Assembly (NCBI GenBank): GCA_003427395.1
Contig: BFEA01001052.1
Coordinates: 118,623 to 140,517, forward strand
Origin: Chara braunii
Taxonomy: Eukaryota; Streptophyta; Charophyceae; Charales; Characeae
Reading direction: 5' to 3'
Length of the DNA: 21,895 nt
Shown here: positions 20,573 to 21,895 of the stretch, in pieces
Layout of the letters: the number at the start of each line of letters is the position of its first letter
Numbering within the stretch: position 1 is the first letter of the stretch
The notes under the pieces: generated by a model
Databases searched by the model: none
The model's input: the letters and a program-made list of their open reading frames with translations, nothing else
What the model was told of the DNA's origin: nothing
Position numbers and translations under genes: made by a program

Positions 20573-21895
20573 ATTATCTACTATATGAGTGGAAAGCACA
20601 AGCTAGTCTAGTCCCAAAACACAAGTATTGAGCACGAAATCACTCATAGAAAAGTCGGATTATTTCCTACTAGCCTATGGGTGAGAATCAAGACTTACAT
20701 TAAACCAAGTCACAAGTATTGAGCATGAGCTCATCCATAGAAGAATTGGAGCATCACCCACTAGCCCGACGGTGAAAGGCAAAAGTTAAAGTAGCCCAAA
20801 TGACAAGGAGTGATCATGAGATCATCCATAGAAGAATCAGAGCATCTCCAACTAACATATGAGTGGAAAGCAAGAGTTACACTAGGCTATATCACAAGAT
20901 TTGAACATGAGATGATCCATAGAAGAATCGGAGTACTACCTACTAGTGTGTGAGTGAAAAACAAGAGTTATACTAGGCTATATCACAAGATTTGAGCAAG
21001 GGATCATCCATGAAAGAATCGAAGCATCTCCTACGACCATGTGAGTGAAAAGTGAGATCTACACTAAGACGAAATCACAAGTAATGAGCATGAGATCATC
21101 CATGAAAGAATCGGAGCATCTCCTACTAGCATGTGAGTGACAAGCAAGGTCTGCACTAGGCTATACCACAAGATTAGAGCAGGAGATCGTCCATGGAAGA
21201 ATCGGAGTCTCTCCTACTAGCATGTGTGAGTGAAAAACAAGAGTTTGAGTAGCCCAAATTACAAGTGTTGAGCATGAGATCATTCATAGAAGAATCGGAG
21301 CATCACCCACTTGTGAGTGAGTGAAATGGAGGAGCTACATTAGACCAAATCACAAGAAGTGTACACGAGATCATCCATAGAAGAATCGAAGCATCTTCTA
21401 CTAGTGTGTGAGTGAAATGCAAGAGTTTGCGTAGCCCAAATCACAATTGTTGAGCATGAGATCATTCATCGAAGAATTCGGAGCATCACCTACTAGTTTG
21501 TGAGTGAAATGCAAGAGTTACACTAGGTCAAATCACACGGATTGAACATGAGATCATCCATAGGAGAATAGGAGCATCTCCTACTAGTGTGTGAGTGAAA
21601 TGCAAGAGTTACACTAGGCTATCCAACAAGATTTGGGTAAGAGATCATCCATGGAAGAATCGGAGGATATCCCACTAGCATGTGAGTGAAAGGCAAGATC
21701 TACACTAGGCCAAATCCCAAGTATTGAGCATGAGATCATCTATGAAAGAATCAGAGTACTACCTACTAGTGTGTGAGTGAAAAACAAGAGTTTGAGTAGC
21801 CCAAATCACAAGTGTTGAGCATGAGATCATTCATAGAAGAATCGGAGCATCACCTACTAGTGTGTGAGTGAAATGCAAGAGTTACACTAGGCCAA
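20573..21895. repeat. Satellite B: 91-bp monomers, about 14 copies, continuing past the window
   Basis: The landmark tcatccatagaagaatcgga recurs at 20731, 20822, 20913, 21004, 21096, 21187, 21280, 21371, 21462, 21554, 21645, 21736 and 21827, steps of 91-93. Monomers are more diverged than those of A. A distinctive variant (gagtttgagtagcccaaat) returns after 549 bp, six monomers. The start of the monomer aligns with that of satellite A at about 20 of 29 positions. Confidence 0.95.

Noticed and set aside
15485-21895. CRISPR array
   Set aside because: Whole 91-92 bp units repeat with no constant-repeat and unique-spacer pattern, in eukaryotic context.

Overview
This is eukaryotic, non-organellar repeat DNA. 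It holds no recognisable host gene. The left two thirds is a large, decayed Ty3/gypsy-type LTR retrotransposon whose genes all lie on the minus strand. The right third is a block of tandem satellite DNA. The wording of the reverse transcriptase and RNase H regions recalls elements I associate with streptophyte (charophyte) algae and other early-diverging plants. That placement is from memory and weak; eukaryotic origin and the Ty3/gypsy assignment are solid.

Layout, left to right: 1-275 is a 63-bp minisatellite. 276-1282 is non-coding and contains a 41-bp perfect inverted repeat set between direct repeats (881-1180). The retroelement runs from about 1283 to 12338, read right to left. In its own 5' to 3' order it has three mutually related proteins of unknown function (C 12338-11526, B 11392-10712, A 10403-9633), gag (start 9166, capsid-like region, CCHC knuckle), an aspartic protease (to 6148), reverse transcriptase (5702-4884), RNase H and integrase (4917-3178), the integrase C-terminal part (to 2661), and an extra acidic 3' protein (2230-1283). 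A TATA box on the minus strand at 13384-13391 is a possible promoter for the unit. I found neither LTR.

The element is dead as read. I count nine in-frame stop codons and at least six frame changes, several in G/C homopolymers. The last RNase H aspartate is Asn. In contrast, the reverse transcriptase YIDD box, the integrase zinc finger and the integrase D,D-35-E triad survive. ORF C is intact with a good start context, while its paralogues B and A are broken.

12339-15170 is pyrimidine-rich unique sequence without a convincing gene. Then come a GA microsatellite (15171-15350, one N), three 35-bp repeats, about 53 monomers of a 92-bp satellite (A), two 93-bp repeats, and about 14 monomers of a 91-bp satellite (B) running off the right edge. 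Satellite A has a higher-order period of 1286 bp (14 monomers), expanded by one monomer to about 1378 bp in the third copy. A and B look like diverged relatives. A retroelement next to higher-order satellite suggests pericentromeric or other heterochromatin.

The best candidate for something undescribed is the three-member protein family placed 5' of gag.
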